From UBA6382 sp964596865 (lineage in GTDB: Bacteria > Bacteroidota > Bacteroidia > Bacteroidales > Bacteroidaceae), in contig CAZQVW010000068.1 of assembly GCA_964596865.1 (NCBI GenBank), positions 1-11,781 on the forward strand: DNA of 11,781 nucleotides, written 5' to 3'. Made by a program: the position numbers and the translations under genes. The first letter of the stretch is position 1; every line of letters starts with the position of its first letter. The notes under the pieces were generated by a model, which saw only the letters and a program-made list of their open reading frames with translations, had not been told where the DNA came from and did not search any database. Shown here piece after piece: positions 1 to 7,401 of this stretch.

Positions 1-54
1 TACTGTAACATTATCTAAACAGTACTGTTTAGTTATTGTTACAGCACTGTTAAC
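1..54. repeat. 22-bp-periodic palindrome array, left end
   Basis: Palindromes of the form ACAG-NN-CTGT recur at exactly 22-bp spacing. Their centres fall at 1.5 (only the right half is inside the window), 23.5 (19-28, ACAGTACTGT) and 45.5 (41-50, ACAGCACTGT), separated by 12-bp spacers at 7-18 and 29-40. Around the middle copy, 15-32 is a perfect 18-bp palindrome. The whole of 3-44 pairs with itself in 19 of 21 positions, so one strand could fold into a long hairpin. The array ends inward at GTTAACG and is cut by the window edge. Function is unknown; it could be a protein-binding array or a dispersed extragenic repeat. Confidence 0.85.
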
Positions 55-60
55 GATAGT

Positions 61-327
61 CAAAAGGATTGGATGTGGAATTTAGACGCGAAAAAATCCC
101 CTTACCGCGCCATTAGATTTTGACAAGTTGGGAATAATTAATGAGTAATTCGTGGATAATTTATGGAGATTCGTGTAAAAGAGTTGATTTCACACGAATT
201 ATCAAGAATGGACAGGAATTTCCACGAATTAAACACGAATTATTCAGGAATTAGAAGGGCAGAACACGAAAAAATTACGAGTAATTCGTGGGCAATCCAC
301 GATTATTCGTGTGAAAACAAAAGGATT
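61..327. repeat. Degenerate CACGAATTA / TAATTCGTG repeat region
   Basis: This gene-free stretch is filled with scattered copies of CACGAATTA and its reverse complement. Direct copies start near 192, 222 and 234, with a partial one near 264. Inverted copies lie at 146-155, 169-175, 282-291 and 305-311. The 13-mer GAGTAATTCGTGG occurs twice, at 143-155 and 279-291, and CAAAAGGATT occurs at 61-70 and 318-327. A short open frame through here (163-531) has no recognisable protein features and runs antisense into the regulator, so it is not called. The stretch looks like non-coding extragenic repeat. Confidence 0.6.
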
Positions 328-337
328 TATGGAATAG

Positions 338-356
338 AAAAAGGCAATCCCCGCCT
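338..356 (-). terminator. Weak intrinsic terminator at the end of the AraC regulator
   Basis: On the minus strand, overlapping the regulator's stop codon, an AGGC/GCCT stem (353-356 with 342-345) closes a 7-nt loop and is followed by five T residues (338-342). The stem is only 4 bp, so this is a weak candidate, supported mainly by its position. Confidence 0.3.
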
Positions 357-1263
357 ACTTGTGCTTCTTACGGAACTTGATGGGGGACGAGCCGAGGTTC
401 TGCTTTACAAACTTGCCGAAGAAAGAGGGGTTGGGGAAGTTGAGCCGCTGGGCAATCTCCTTGCCGGAGAGGGAGGTGGTGAGCAACATCGAGCGCACCT
501 TCTCCACCAGTTGGTCGCGAATCCATTGTGAGGGCGTTTTGCCCGTCTGGCGCTTGCAAATATAAGAAAGGTATTTGGGCGTGATGCACAGCTGCTGGGC
601 AAAATATTCCACATTGTGGTGCTCCGAGGCGTCCTCCACCAATAGCAGGAGGAATTTTCTGACGGTGGCCTGCGCCTGTTCGGAAGTGGAGAATGTGGTG
701 GGCTCGGGCATGGGTTTGTTGGCGCGCTGGCGGAGGATGATGCCGATGAAATCATAAATGGCGGCGGTGAGGATGCCATTGATGGTCTTGGAGAAATATT
801 CGTGGCGCGGCATGTGGAATTTGCGCTCAAAGATGTCCTTGTATATCTCAGACACGGCCTGCTCGTCGGGCGAGAGCACGAGCACCGGATTGTCATTGAC
901 GTAGAGAAAGGCGTCCATGGCCTTGTGGTCGGAATGGATAATCTCGTCGAAGCGGCGGTTTGACATCGTGAGAATCTCGCAGGCGAAATCGCTACTGAAC
1001 ATAGCCTCGGTGAGAATCTGCATTCCATTGACAATGATGATATTGTCCGGATAGGCCATGTGGGTGTGGCCATTGATATTGAGCTGTATGCGACCCTGCT
1101 TACAGAAAACCACCAAAAGCATGTCCAACCGAATGGCCGGCATGCGGCGCGTGAGGTGCTGGATATTGTCAATCAGCATCACATCGTTGTCCACATACTT
1201 AAAATCGCCTATGCCTTTCTCGCTGAGAACGATGTCGCGGTCTAATTTCAGAATGTCGTCCAT
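355..1263 (-). CDS. AraC/XylS-family transcriptional regulator
   Basis: A 302-residue cytoplasmic regulator that probably controls the divergently encoded efflux operon. The C-terminus is a typical AraC DNA-binding domain with two helix-turn-helix units, about residues 217-241 (FAQQLCITPKYLSYICKRQT) and 267-291 (GKEIAQRLNFPNPSFFGKF), linked by the common TGKTPSQWI segment. The first ~190 residues look like an AraC-type ligand-sensing/cupin region, but no ligand can be named. The frame stays open upstream to 1479. The ATG at 1263 is preferred because the protein then begins MDDILKLDRD, because a -7 promoter match lies 34-41 bases upstream, and because the extension would translate hairpin repeats. 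The pump operon starts 414 bases away on the other strand, the usual arrangement for a local regulator. The family call is secure; the target is inferred. Confidence 0.9.
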   Translation of the reverse strand: MDDILKLDRDIVLSEKGIGDFKYVDNDVMLIDNIQHLTRRMPAIRLDMLLVVFCKQGRIQLNINGHTHMAYPDNIIIVNGMQILTEAMFSSDFACEILTMSNRRFDEIIHSDHKAMDAFLYVNDNPVLVLSPDEQAVSEIYKDIFERKFHMPRHEYFSKTINGILTAAIYDFIGIILRQRANKPMPEPTTFSTSEQAQATVRKFLLLLVEDASEHHNVEYFAQQLCITPKYLSYICKRQTGKTPSQWIRDQLVEKVRSMLLTTSLSGKEIAQRLNFPNPSFFGKFVKQNLGSSPIKFRKKHK

Positions 1264-1296
1264 ACTTTTGAGGTATTGCAGGGATAAATAGTGGCG

Positions 1297-1304
1297 CAAA
1301 GTTA
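1297..1304 (-). promoter_or_regulatory. Bacteroidota -7 promoter element for the AraC regulator
   Basis: The minus strand reads TAACTTTG followed by C, a full match to the Bacteroidota -7 consensus TAnnTTTG. It lies 33 bases upstream of the ATG and implies a leader of roughly 25-30 nt. No convincing TTTG -33 box is seen at 19-21 nt spacing, so the promoter may be weak or activator dependent. Confidence 0.55.
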
Positions 1305-1366
1305 GTAAGAAGGACGGAAATAGTCGATTATTCCCAAGAAAAAATGTTCTAAAATCCCCCACAGCG

Positions 1367-1431
1367 CCCCTCAGCGCGGGGAGGCAATATGGCGAAGCCC
1401 CCATAGCGTGGGGAGGCATTATGGCGAAGCC
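1367..1431. repeat. Tandem pair of 32-bp REP-like hairpin repeats
   Basis: Two tandem copies with a 32-bp period (1367-1399 and 1399-1431) share the order C-run, AGCG, GGGGAGGCA, TATGGCGAAGCC. Each has a CCCC...GGGG inverted pair and a GGC-GAA-GCC mini-hairpin. A third copy lies at 2750-2794; the 16-mer GCAATATGGCGAAGCC is identical at 1384-1399 and 2772-2787. This looks like a dispersed extragenic palindromic family. It lies between the regulator and the pump promoter and would be transcribed only if a start lies further upstream. Confidence 0.75.
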
Positions 1432-1472
1432 GGTGGGCAGTGAAGTGTGGAGAATGACACGAATAAGATTTA

Positions 1473-1511
1473 AGGACATTCAATTGGAAATATAGGACAT
1501 TGAGAATGAAA
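1473..1511 (+). promoter_or_regulatory. Candidate AraC-type operator: two direct repeats 21 bp apart
   Basis: Two 18-bp sites, 1473-1490 and 1494-1511, share AGGACATT-n-A-nnnn-GAAA (12 of 18 positions) at an exact 21-bp step, two helical turns. Tandem half-sites at this spacing are typical of AraC-family operators, where the two HTH units of each monomer contact successive major grooves. The downstream site overlaps the -33 element of the pump promoter, as in class II activation. The divergent AraC gene is the natural candidate to bind here. Binding itself is inferred. Confidence 0.5.
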
Positions 1512-1529
1512 AAACTAATAGTAATTTTG
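1500..1529 (+). promoter_or_regulatory. Promoter of the RND efflux operon
   Basis: The -7 element TAATTTTG (1522-1529, followed by C) fully matches TAnnTTTG. A partial -33 element, ATTG with TTG at 1500-1502, sits 19 nt upstream, within the normal 19-21 nt. Transcription would start near 1535 and give a leader of about 140 nt before the adaptor ATG. The imperfect -33 box overlapped by the 21-bp direct repeats suits an activator-dependent promoter. Confidence 0.65.
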
Positions 1530-1677
1530 CAGCATCGGAGAAACGGCACAGAAAAAGCGAGAATACGCCCATCACAAAGCCGGGCGGATAAAGTACGCCG
1601 ATTTGCATAGAGCCGCTCCGTTAAGGAAACAAGCCTATAATCTAAAACAACACGCGCCAACAACACATTCTAATAAT

Positions 1678-2715
1678 ATGAGAACAACATCATTGATGGC
1701 AACGCTGATTGCCGTGGCCGCAACGATATGCGCCTGCTCCAAAAAGGCAGAGAAAATCACCGAGGCGCCCGCCCACGTGAAGACAGAGGCGGTGAGCCGC
1801 TCGTTCTCCACCGGCGACCGCACCTATGTGGGCCAAGTGGAGGAAGAGAAAAGTACGGCAGTGAGCTTTAATGGTAGTGGCACAATCGTGCGCATGTATG
1901 TGAGCGAGGGCGACATAGTGCGCAAGGGCCAATTGATTGCCGAACTGGACCCCACCCAGTCGCGCAACGCCATCCGCGCAGCCGAGGCCCAGCTCAAGCA
2001 GGCCAAAGACGCAGTGGAGAGGTTGAAGGTGCTCCATGACAATCAGGCTCTGCCGGATATGAAATGGGTGGAAGCCAATAGTAAAGCCGACGAAGCCCGC
2101 GCCCAATTGGATTTGGCCAAGAAAACTGAAGCCGACTGCAAGGCCTACGCCCCCGTGTCCGGCATTATCGGCAAGGGAGCGAAAGAGACCGGCGAGACCA
2201 CCCTGCCCGCCCTCACGGTGGCCACCATTCTGGATATTAGCAATGTGAAAGTGAGAGTGAGCATCCCCGAAAAGGAGATTGGCGGTATCAGTGCCACCAC
2301 GCCCACCATCATCAGTGTGGACGCCCTCAACCAGACATTCCGAGGGGGGCGCATAGAGCGCGATGTGCAGGCCGACGCCCTCACCCATACCTACGATATC
2401 AAAATCCAGTTGCCCAACCCGGGCGAGAAACTGCTGCCGGGCATGGTGTGCAACGTCTTGGTGAAAGGCCACAACACCAGTGGTTCCACGCCTGACAACG
2501 CGCTCACTGTGCCCATCACCGCCGTACAGCAGAATGCCACCGGTCAGAAATTTGTGTGGGTGATACGCTCGGGCAAGGCCCACCGCCAATATATCTCCAT
2601 CGGCGACACCTACGGCAACCGCATCGCAGTGAGCCAGGGGCTCAACGAGGGCGATGTCATCATCACGCAGGGCTACCACAAGCTCAGCGAAGGCACGCCC
2701 GTGAAGGCCGAGTAA
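1678..2715 (+). CDS. RND efflux periplasmic adaptor lipoprotein (AcrA/MexA-like)
   Basis: A 345-residue membrane-fusion protein that links the inner-membrane RND permease to the outer-membrane channel. The start at 1678 gives a lipoprotein signal (residues 1-19, then Cys20 in ICAC-S); an upstream ATG at 1603 would bury this signal and is rejected. Domains in order: lipoyl/barrel-sandwich half with GSGTIVRMYVSEGDIVRKGQ (about residues 65-85), an alpha-helical hairpin (about 90-155) rich in Ala, Gln and Lys that would contact the TolC partner, the second lipoyl half (APVSGIIGK), a beta-barrel domain, and a membrane-proximal domain ending near SEGTPVKAE. Length and domain order are normal for the family. 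It is the first gene of the operon; the permease follows after an unusually long 162-bp gap holding repeats. Family call is strong; the transported substrate is unknown. Confidence 0.93.
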   Translation: MRTTSLMATLIAVAATICACSKKAEKITEAPAHVKTEAVSRSFSTGDRTYVGQVEEEKSTAVSFNGSGTIVRMYVSEGDIVRKGQLIAELDPTQSRNAIRAAEAQLKQAKDAVERLKVLHDNQALPDMKWVEANSKADEARAQLDLAKKTEADCKAYAPVSGIIGKGAKETGETTLPALTVATILDISNVKVRVSIPEKEIGGISATTPTIISVDALNQTFRGGRIERDVQADALTHTYDIKIQLPNPGEKLLPGMVCNVLVKGHNTSGSTPDNALTVPITAVQQNATGQKFVWVIRSGKAHRQYISIGDTYGNRIAVSQGLNEGDVIITQGYHKLSEGTPVKAE

Positions 2716-2749
2716 TATTATCCAAGCGGGGGTAATTCAATGGATATGC

Positions 2750-2794
2750 ACCCGCAGAGCGGGGGGGGGGAGCAATATGGCGAAGCCATTGGGC
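2750..2794. repeat. REP-like hairpin repeat with G10 run inside the operon
   Basis: This is the third copy of the repeat seen at 1367-1431. It keeps the CCCGCAGAGCGGGG-type inverted pair and an exact 16-base match (2772-2787). Its G run has grown to ten consecutive G residues (2761-2770). It lies between adaptor and permease, 84 bases before the permease start, so it would be in the operon mRNA and could affect relative expression by folding. The G run could also vary in length by slippage. Confidence 0.7.
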
Positions 2795-2813
2795 ATAATA
2801 GGCAAATTAGGCC

Positions 2814-2849
2814 GAGCGGCCCGAGTGCTTCGAGCGGCTTGAGTAGAGC
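2814..2849 (+). repeat. Four-unit 9-bp degenerate tandem repeat
   Basis: GAG recurs at 2814, 2823, 2832 and 2841. The units GAGCGGCCC, GAGTGCTTC, GAGCGGCTT and GAGTAGAGC give an approximate consensus GAGYGGCTY. The repeat ends 28 bases before the permease ATG. The period is a multiple of three and the frame is open, but nothing suggests it is translated as part of the permease. Confidence 0.55.
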
Positions 2850-2877
2850 CCGATTATTAATTAAAACAGACAGACAC

Positions 2878-5800
2878 ATGAAAAACGATTGGGTGGCTAT
2901 ACTGATGCGCTATTACCGCATCACATTTCTCTTTGTATTGCTGGCACTGGTATTGGGATTCTATGGCTTTAAGAAAATGGCCAAGGCCGAATACCCCGAG
3001 ATGGTGATGCGCACAGGATTGGTGGTGGCCGTCTACCCGGGCGCCAGTGCCGAAGACGTGGAGGAGCAGGTGGCTCGCCCGCTGGAGCGCTATCTCTTTA
3101 CCTTCGATGAGGTGAAGCGCCACAAGACCACCACCACGTCCTCCAACGGGATGTGCGTGATGCAGGTGGAGTTGCAGGACGACATCAACAACAAGGACGA
3201 AGTGTGGTCGAAGATAAAGCACGGCCTCAACGCTTTTAAGGCACAGAGCCTGCCCGCAGGCGTATTGGCTCTGGTGGTGAACGATGATTTCGGGTCGGCC
3301 TCCGCCCTGTTGATAGCCATCGAGAGCGAAAACCGCTCCTACCGCAACCTCAAAGACTATAGCGATGACCTCGCCGATGCCCTCAGGCGCATTCCCTCGG
3401 TGAGCAATGTGAAGCTCTACGGCGAGAGCAAAGAACAGCTCACCATATATATAGATGAACAGCGCCTGTCGGCCTATGGCATCGGGCGAGCCTCACTCAT
3501 TCAGGCGCTCCATACCGCGGGGTTCACCACGCTCACGGGCTCGGTCTCCGGGCTAAGCAAAGATGTGCCCATCCACGTGGAGCCCGCCCTCAACAACGAA
3601 GAGGAAATAGAGAACAAAATCATCTACACCGATGGCGGCAATCATGTGGTGAGGGTGAAAGATGTGGCCCGCGTGGTGAGGGAATACGACAACACCAAGA
3701 GCTATATCGAATACAACGGCCACCCCTGCGTCCTGCTGTCGCTGGAAATGATTGATGGCAATAATATCGTGGAATACGGCCACGAGGTACAAAAGGTGCT
3801 GGACGATTTCTCGCACAACCGCCTGCCTAAAGACGTAACCGTAAGCCGCATAGCCGACCAGTGTAAAGTGGTGGAATACAGTGTGAGCGACTTCATGGTA
3901 AACCTTGTGGAATCCATGATAATCATCGTGGTGGTGATGCTGATACTGTTCCCGTGGCGCACGGCAGTGGTGGCGGGAGTGATGGTGCCACTGAGCACAT
4001 TTATATCCATCGGCATCATGTATCTGGCGGGCATCCCGCTCAATACCTGCACGCTGGCGGGATTGATTGTGGTGTTGGGCATGGTGGTGGACAATGCTAT
4101 CGTGGTGCTTGACGGCTACTTGGAATATATCAACAAGGGCATGTCGCGATGGCACGCCGCCGCCTATTCCGCCCAAAAATATTTTATGCCGATGCTATTG
4201 TCCACCGTCTGTATCTCGGTGATATTCTTCCCGTTCCTGCTCACTCTGACGGGCAACTTCCTGGATTTCATTCGTTGGCTGCCGTGGACAATATTTATCA
4301 ATCTGATGGTCTCGCTGGTGCTGGCCGTGGTAGTGATTCCCATTCTGGAGGTATGGCTGATAAAGCGCGAAGACCCCTCCTCGCCCAAGGCCAAAAAGAA
4401 AACAATCACAGACTACGTGCAGCAATGCTATGGCCACATCCTTAATTTCACGTTCCGCTTTCCGTGGGTCACGATTGGCACAGCAATTGCATTAGTAGTA
4501 CTGTCGGTTCTGTTTATTGTGCCGCAACTGAAGGTGAGGATGATGCCGATGGCCGACCGCAACCAGTTTGCCGTGGAGATTTCGTTGCCGGATGGCAGTG
4601 GGCTTTCCCAAACGCGCGCCATCGCCGATTCGGTATGTCAAGCCCTGCATAAGGACAAGGACGTGGTGAGCATCACGTCGTTCATCGGGTGCTCCTCGCC
4701 CCGCTTCCATACGGCCTACGCCCCCAAGATTGCGGGCAGGAATTATGCTCAGCTCATTGTTAATACCACCTCCAGTGAAGCCACCGTGCGCCTGCTGGAT
4801 AAATACGAGCCGCTCTATAGCGAGCGCTATCCAAATGCGTTCGTGAAATTCAAGCAGCTCGATTTTCAAAGCTATCCCTCCTTTGAGGCACGCTTCTATG
4901 GCGATGACATCGATTCGCTGCGCCAAGTGGCCGACACAATGATGGCCCGCATGCGTCAGATGCCCGAACTGATGAATGTCCACACCGATTGGGACGAGCC
5001 GCGCCCCATAATCGATGTTACCCTCGACCCCATCCGCGCCTCACAGATGGGCATCAACCGCACCGAGGCCGAACTGATGCTTTACCTCTCCACCGGTAGC
5101 ACACAGATCGGCTCTATTTGGGAGGGCGATTATGAGGTGCCGCTGGTATTGAAGGACATCAATAATGACGACCTCGATTGCAACTCTATCAACGACCTCT
5201 ATATCACCTCGCGCATCCCGCGCGCCAATGTTACGCAGGACGGCGTCTATGTGAGCGAGGCCACCGGCGTAAACCTGCGTCAGATAGGCGAAGCCAAGCC
5301 CGCATGGATGGCCACCAATATCGTCCATCGCGGCGGTGAGCGCTGTATCACCGTAACCGCCGACCTCAAGCGAAACTATCTGGCACAATATATCCACCCA
5401 CGCATTCAGCAGATTGCCGAACACGAAATCCACCTACCCCACGGCGTGCGCTTTGAGGCCGGTGGCGAACCGGAAAACAACACCGAGACCATGGGTCATA
5501 TCACTGCCGGCTTTATCATCGCCATCGTGATAGTGTTTATCTTCCTGCTGTTTAACTTCCGCGGCTATAAGATTACCATCATCAGCATGGTATCACTATT
5601 GCTAATGCTGCCCGCCGCCCTCTTGGGCCTATGGATAATGAATAGAGCTGTGGGCCTCACCGCCATCTTCGGCTTCATCACCCTCATGGGCATGATAATG
5701 AAAAACGAGATTCTTATCTTTGAGCACGCCGACGACAAGCGTCATCACGGTTTCTCTATCCGCGATGCAGCCTACGACGCCGGCCGCCGCCGCATGGTGC

Positions 5801-5997
5801 CAATCTTCCTCACCACCGCCACCACCGCTGTGGGCGTAGTCCCGATGATTATCGCCGCCACCAGCTTTTGGATGCCCGTGGGCGTAACAATCTTCGCTGG
5901 CGGCATAGGAGCATTGATTATGGTGGTGATGGTTTTGCCTGTCACCTATTGGAAACTCTACGAGCCCTTCGGCCCCAAGAACAAGAAAAAGAAATAA
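2878..5997 (+). CDS. RND-family inner-membrane efflux permease (AcrB-like/HAE)
   Basis: A 1039-residue proton-driven exporter, close to AcrB in length. Each half has an N-terminal membrane helix, a large periplasmic region and a cluster of helices: TM1 about 13-31, a TM block from about 340, the second half beginning near 525 with its own TM, and the last TM block in about 875-1025. The proton-relay region of TM4 reads GMVVDNAIVV with Asp405 kept, while the position matching AcrB Asp408 is Asn406. In TM10, Lys942 in GMIMKNEILIFEHA matches AcrB Lys940. The start at 2878 gives MKNDWVAILMRYYRITF, a normal RND N-terminus; the frame is open upstream to an ATG at 2740 but that would translate repeats. 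The stop lies 5 nt before the outer-membrane factor. Family is certain; drug or other substrate cannot be told. Confidence 0.95.
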   Translation: MKNDWVAILMRYYRITFLFVLLALVLGFYGFKKMAKAEYPEMVMRTGLVVAVYPGASAEDVEEQVARPLERYLFTFDEVKRHKTTTTSSNGMCVMQVELQDDINNKDEVWSKIKHGLNAFKAQSLPAGVLALVVNDDFGSASALLIAIESENRSYRNLKDYSDDLADALRRIPSVSNVKLYGESKEQLTIYIDEQRLSAYGIGRASLIQALHTAGFTTLTGSVSGLSKDVPIHVEPALNNEEEIENKIIYTDGGNHVVRVKDVARVVREYDNTKSYIEYNGHPCVLLSLEMIDGNNIVEYGHEVQKVLDDFSHNRLPKDVTVSRIADQCKVVEYSVSDFMVNLVESMIIIVVVMLILFPWRTAVVAGVMVPLSTFISIGIMYLAGIPLNTCTLAGLIVVLGMVVDNAIVVLDGYLEYINKGMSRWHAAAYSAQKYFMPMLLSTVCISVIFFPFLLTLTGNFLDFIRWLPWTIFINLMVSLVLAVVVIPILEVWLIKREDPSSPKAKKKTITDYVQQCYGHILNFTFRFPWVTIGTAIALVVLSVLFIVPQLKVRMMPMADRNQFAVEISLPDGSGLSQTRAIADSVCQALHKDKDVVSITSFIGCSSPRFHTAYAPKIAGRNYAQLIVNTTSSEATVRLLDKYEPLYSERYPNAFVKFKQLDFQSYPSFEARFYGDDIDSLRQVADTMMARMRQMPELMNVHTDWDEPRPIIDVTLDPIRASQMGINRTEAELMLYLSTGSTQIGSIWEGDYEVPLVLKDINNDDLDCNSINDLYITSRIPRANVTQDGVYVSEATGVNLRQIGEAKPAWMATNIVHRGGERCITVTADLKRNYLAQYIHPRIQQIAEHEIHLPHGVRFEAGGEPENNTETMGHITAGFIIAIVIVFIFLLFNFRGYKITIISMVSLLLMLPAALLGLWIMNRAVGLTAIFGFITLMGMIMKNEILIFEHADDKRHHGFSIRDAAYDAGRRRMVPIFLTTATTAVGVVPMIIAATSFWMPVGVTIFAGGIGALIMVVMVLPVTYWKLYEPFGPKNKKKK

Positions 5998-6002
5998 TAA
6001 CT

Positions 6003-7346
6003 ATGAAAAGATATATCCTTTTTCCCCTATTCATTTCTGTCCTTTTTGCGGCTCCGGCCCAAAAGGTGATGACGCTGCAGCAATGTTTGGATTCTGCCTT
6101 GAAATATAATCGCACTCTCCAAAATGCCACACTTTCTATCCAGTCCTCACAGGAGCAACAGAAAGAGGCCTACACAAAATATTTCCCCCAAGTGCAGGCC
6201 AACGCCCTCGCTTTCCAGGCATTCGACAAGATTGTGCGTGGCGATGGCACCATCCCCACCGAGGTTGCCGCCATCATTCCGGCCCTCGCCTCCTACGCCG
6301 GGCAAAAATATTCTATCCGCGAATTTAGTCGCGCCTACAACATCAGCTTCTCCGCCATCGAGCCCATTTATGCCGGTGGGCGCATCCGTACAGCCAACAA
6401 TCTCGCCGCTGTTCAGCGCGAGGTAAGCCAGTTGGAGTACCGGATGAAGGAGAAAGACTTACGTCAAAAAATCACAGAGAACTATTGGAAGATTGCTTCC
6501 CTAAAATACGACCTTAATACCGTGGCCGCAGCCGAGAAACAGGTGGACGAAATGTACCGACAAGTGGAACTGTTTGTTAATACCGGCGTTACCACCCGCA
6601 ACGACCTCCTGCGCGTCTCGCTAAGGCGCCATGAACTCCAAAGTTCCCGCCTGCAATTAGAGAACGGTCAGAAAGTCCTGCTCTTGCTTTTGGCTCAACA
6701 GATAGGATTGGCGGAACAAGAAATTGACATCGTGGCCGACACCACCGCCGTCTCCCCACCTCAAAGCGTCTATGCGGCCCCAGCTTTGGCTGTAAACAAC
6801 CGTGAAGAACTGCTCATGGCACAACAAAACGTGCGCGCCGACAGTCTCCAAATACGTCTGGAGCACGGCAAGCTCCTGCCCACAGTGAGCGTGGGCTTGG
6901 TGGGGTATAACACAGGCCTCGGCGGATTTTCACACACCATTGGCGATGTTTTGAAAAAGAATCTCGCCAATGGAATGGTGGCAGCCACTGTGAGCGTACC
7001 TATCAGCGATTGGTGGGGCGGCACCCACGCCGTGCGCCGCAAAAAGATTGCCCTGCGCCAAGCCCAAAACGACCTACTTGACGCCCGCGAGCGCCTACAG
7101 GTGGACATTTCCTCCGCCTACAGCGATTTAGAGGTAGCTTACAAACAAATCGACATCGCCCGCGCCAGCGTGGAGCAGGCCGAGGAAAACCTCCGCATCA
7201 CCTCCCTGCAATATAAAGCCGGAATCGAAAACCTCACCAACCTACTTGACGCCGAAACCCTCAACCGTCAAGCCCACAATTCCCTTTCCACCGCCCTTGC
7301 CTCCTATCATTCCGCCTTTACTACCTATATGTTAAAGACAAGGTAG
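6003..7346 (+). CDS. TolC-family outer-membrane efflux channel
   Basis: A 447-residue outer-membrane factor that completes the tripartite pump. It has a Sec signal peptide with a likely cut after Ala-Pro-Ala (residues 17-19) and no lipobox, so it is not a lipoprotein. The mature protein starts with MTLQQCLDSALKYN, typical of OEP/TolC proteins. It then shows two related coiled-coil halves (about 60-250 and 270-447) rich in Gln, Arg, Ala and Leu, the second ending in LQYKAGIENLTNLLDAETLN, the common C-terminal signature. The ATG at 6003 is 5 nt after the permease stop, so the genes are co-transcribed; an earlier in-frame ATG inside the permease gene is rejected because it loses the signal peptide. 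No terminator lies directly after the gene; the nearest strong hairpin is about 300 bases on. Confidence 0.93.
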   Translation: MKRYILFPLFISVLFAAPAQKVMTLQQCLDSALKYNRTLQNATLSIQSSQEQQKEAYTKYFPQVQANALAFQAFDKIVRGDGTIPTEVAAIIPALASYAGQKYSIREFSRAYNISFSAIEPIYAGGRIRTANNLAAVQREVSQLEYRMKEKDLRQKITENYWKIASLKYDLNTVAAAEKQVDEMYRQVELFVNTGVTTRNDLLRVSLRRHELQSSRLQLENGQKVLLLLLAQQIGLAEQEIDIVADTTAVSPPQSVYAAPALAVNNREELLMAQQNVRADSLQIRLEHGKLLPTVSVGLVGYNTGLGGFSHTIGDVLKKNLANGMVAATVSVPISDWWGGTHAVRRKKIALRQAQNDLLDARERLQVDISSAYSDLEVAYKQIDIARASVEQAEENLRITSLQYKAGIENLTNLLDAETLNRQAHNSLSTALASYHSAFTTYMLKTR

Positions 7347-7401
7347 GCGCAATAAAGGACAACGGACTGAAAACAAAAACACTCATAAGCACTATTATAA
7401 C

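Noticed and set aside
1..54. LexA/SOS boxes in the terminal arrays
   Set aside because: TACTGT and ACAGTA halves resemble enterobacterial LexA boxes, but the spacing is CTGT-N12-ACAG instead of N8, and the sites repeat in an array with no SOS gene nearby.
405..1172. 255-residue minus-strand open frame
   Set aside because: It lies in another frame of the AraC gene and its product is a low-complexity Ser/Pro/Arg string without domain features.
1690..2679. 329-residue open frame antisense to the adaptor gene
   Set aside because: It is a shadow of the adaptor coding sequence; the His/Gly/Val-rich product has no recognisable motif.
2740..2877. N-terminal 46-residue extension of the permease
   Set aside because: It would translate the G10 repeat and the 9-bp repeat; the 2878 start gives a normal RND N-terminus.
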